The notes beneath the pieces were generated by a model, which did no database searches, was not told the origin of the DNA, and saw nothing but the letters and a program-made list of their open reading frames with translations. The position numbers and the translations under genes are program-made. This document shows positions 62,706 through 64,000 of a DNA stretch of 64,000 bases, piece after piece. The DNA comes from CBDFKF01 sp965248765 (GTDB taxonomy: Bacteria > Pseudomonadota > Alphaproteobacteria > VGEJ01), in assembly GCA_965248765.1 (NCBI GenBank), contig CBDFKF010000003.1:496001-560000 (forward strand), written 5' to 3'. Every line of letters begins with the position of its first letter. The stretch's first letter is position 1.

Positions 62706-63268
62706 CGTCGGTTATCGGTGGCTTTTGGCGGGGCGGCTTCGCGGGCGAGCAGGACCCGCTTGCGCTCGATGCCCCAGCGATAGCCACCGAGGCCGCCGTC
62801 GGCCCGCACCACACGGTGGCACGGCACCAGGACCGCGGCCGGGTTGGCGCCACAGGCTTGGGCGACGGCGCGGTGCGCGCCCGGCGCACCGATCGTCGCG
62901 GCGATCGCCGAATAGGTTGCCCTGGTGCCGAGGGGGACTTTGCGCAGCGCGTTCCACACCCGCTGTTGGAAGGCGGTGCCGCGAATGTCCAGCGGCAGCT
63001 CGGCGGCGCGTGCGGGCTCCTCGATCGCTGCGGCCACGCCTCTCACCAACCCCTCGAAATCGCCCTCGCCGAAGATCAGCCGCGCCGCGGGAAAGAGCTG
63101 GCGCAGCTCCGCCTCGCCTTGTTTCGCGTTGCCGGTGATCCTGACGGCGCAGACGCCGTGACGCGTGAAGGCGGCGGTAACAACGCCGAGCGATGTGGTG
63201 GCGAACGCGTAGATGATCACCTCGCCCTCCGCGCCGGCCCGAAACACCTTGGGAGGTGTCGAGAACAA
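62702..63268 (-). CDS. ada: Methylated-DNA-protein-cysteine methyltransferase, N-terminally truncated Ada
   Basis: The retained part (about 184 residues) is the C-terminal half of an Ada-type protein. It has a ribonuclease-like domain (VIIYAFATTSLGVVTAAFTRHGVCAV), then the Ogt/MGMT domain RGTAFQQRVWNALRKVPLG, NPAAVLVPCHRVVRADGGLGGYRWG with the acceptor Cys in PCHRV. The N-terminal Zn/AraC half normally before it is missing. The frame runs into the end of the second ISNCY copy (junction about 63254), and the TTG at 63268 lies in IS sequence. It may still repair O6-methylguanine but cannot act as a transcription activator. Confidence 0.85.
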   Translation of the reverse strand: MFSTPPKVFRAGAEGEVIIYAFATTSLGVVTAAFTRHGVCAVRITGNAKQGEAELRQLFPAARLIFGEGDFEGLVRGVAAAIEEPARAAELPLDIRGTAFQQRVWNALRKVPLGTRATYSAIAATIGAPGAHRAVAQACGANPAAVLVPCHRVVRADGGLGGYRWGIERKRVLLAREAAPPKATDNRR

Positions 63269-63324
63269 ACTGAATTGACCGGTTTATGTACCATATGAAT
63301 TGACCGCTTCAGTTGTGGTTGTTG

Positions 63325-63377
63325 GGCCAGTGGATAAGGGGACGGGCGCGGAGCGGCCGTCCCCTTATCCACTGGCC
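63325..63377 (-). terminator. 21-bp perfect hairpin after ISNCY transposase, copy 2
   Basis: Two 21-base arms (63325-63345 and 63357-63377) pair perfectly around an 11-base loop; the sequence is the exact inverse copy of that at 54851-54903. Confidence 0.7.
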
Positions 63378-63394
63378 GGTCGCGTCGAAGCGGA

Positions 63395-64000
63395 TCACGC
63401 GGCCTGTCTGTGGCTTGTGTTGATGGGCGATCCGTCGGCCTGGTATCGGGCCAGGCAGCGCGGCCCATGGAAGACGGCGAGGGTGCGGTCGGGGTATTCG
63501 TGGACCCGGACCCTTGCCTTGACGTAGTGGCGGCGATGGCGGTCGGGCGGGATCGCCAGCACCAGGCGTTTGTAGCGCACGGTGTTGTCGTTGGAGACGG
63601 TGCGCTCCTGCTGCACGCAGAGGATGTCGTCGAGGGTACCGGCGAAGGGCACGAAGGCGGTGCCCTCGGCTTCCGGCGGCACCGCGAAGCGGGCGTTGTG
63701 GCCTGGCAGGTAGAGCTCCTTGAGGAAGCGGTTGGCCTGGGCCATGTCGGTGATGCCGGCGAGCCTGAGCTCCTGGGGCAGGCGCTTCTGCAGGGTGGCG
63801 AACATGCGTTCCGAGCGCCCCCTTGCCTCGGGCGAGTAGGCCGGGATCAGCTCGATGCCGAGCTGGGCCAGGGCGCGGCCGAACTGGGTCGGATTGTCCT
63901 TGTCGACCGTGCCGCCGGCCTCAGGGGTGTGCCAGTAGTGGCCGGCGCGGTCGGCATAGAGCGAGCAGAACAGCCCCTTGACCCGGATCGCCTCGGACAC
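63395..64000 (-). CDS. ISNCY-family transposase, copy 2 (partial at window edge)
   Basis: The C-terminal 201 residues of the transposase, identical in sequence to the matching part of the copy at 53658. The N-terminal part lies beyond the window. It includes LIPAYSPEARGRSERMFATL and ends with the same ten residues as copy 1. Confidence 0.9.
   Translation of the reverse strand: MSEAIRVKGLFCSLYADRAGHYWHTPEAGGTVDKDNPTQFGRALAQLGIELIPAYSPEARGRSERMFATLQKRLPQELRLAGITDMAQANRFLKELYLPGHNARFAVPPEAEGTAFVPFAGTLDDILCVQQERTVSNDNTVRYKRLVLAIPPDRHRRHYVKARVRVHEYPDRTLAVFHGPRCLARYQADGSPINTSHRQAA

Larger units (their letters stand above)
63255..64000 (-). mobile_element. ISNCY-type insertion sequence, copy 2 (runs off window)
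   Basis: Inverted relative to copy 1 and identical through its transposase 3' half and the downstream hairpin. Its right end is full length: it retains the 25 bases missing from copy 1 and the 35-base terminal repeat at 63272-63306. It cuts the ada gene. Confidence 0.8.

Noticed and set aside
53589..64000. Composite transposon formed by the two ISNCY copies
   Set aside because: Possible in principle, but one copy has lost its terminal repeat, the contents are a mix of phage and host genes, and no outer target duplication is visible; inversion or separate insertions are simpler.

Overview
The window is GC-rich chromosomal DNA from a bacterium that is most likely an alphaproteobacterium close to the Rhodospirillales. 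This is an inference from gene order and family content: glyQ-glyS-ppdK, xseB-ispA-dxs-tlyA, lgt-midA-pgeF, prs-rplY-pth-ychF, a B12-dependent class II ribonucleotide reductase, and TPR-bearing class III adenylate cyclases. No 16S gene is present to confirm it.

Layout. (1) 1-27.4 kb is mostly core: a doubly broken cyclase gene, a class II aldolase, a LOG-family hydrolase, an RND efflux pump, an HDAC-like deacetylase, the isoprenoid block xseB-ispA-dxs with tlyA, an intact cyclase paralogue, an ECF-type sigma factor coupled to a small monooxygenase, aroC-fabI, ppdK-glyS-glyQ, an S49 peptidase and a long-chain polyprenyl synthase. (2) tRNA-Pro(CGG) at 27.36 kb carries a small island (27.44-31.42 kb). 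Its far end is marked by a 16-bp copy of the tRNA 3' end, and an 18-bp GTGATCA..TGATCAC palindrome sits just inside each end. The island carries a ThsB/DUF1863-type TIR gene, an upstream small multi-TM membrane protein gene split by an IS3-family element, an MltR-like gene and two orphan proteins. (3) 31.5-51.5 kb returns to core and housekeeping genes: a flavin-type PPOX protein, drug exporters, two TetR regulators (one with a matching pair of operator-like sites), ettA, proC, ubiK, lgt-midA-pgeF, prs-rplY-pth-ychF and nrdJ. (4) 52-64 kb is a mobile-element graveyard: an IS256 element, a 17-codon stub of a phage integrase, two nearly identical inverted copies of an ISNCY-type element (the second runs off the window), a remnant phage replication module (P4-type primase, RuvC-like nuclease, DUF6378 and DUF6456 proteins), a broken IS1182 element, and an ada/2OG-Fe(II) oxygenase pair whose ada gene was decapitated by the second ISNCY copy.

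The strongest candidate for an under-described system is the island's two-gene module: a three-TM protein translated just upstream of a ThsB-like TIR protein. It looks like a minimal Thoeris-like signalling and membrane-effector pair. Here it is inactivated by an IS (AGG target duplication, frame exactly restored on removal) and by a one-base slip in an A7 run. A second theme is gene decay by in-frame amber codons. Three genes carry an internal TAG (cyclase, sigma factor, GNAT acetyltransferase). In the sigma factor the frame beyond the TAG continues for 29 sensible codons and ends in a TGATG overlap with the next gene.
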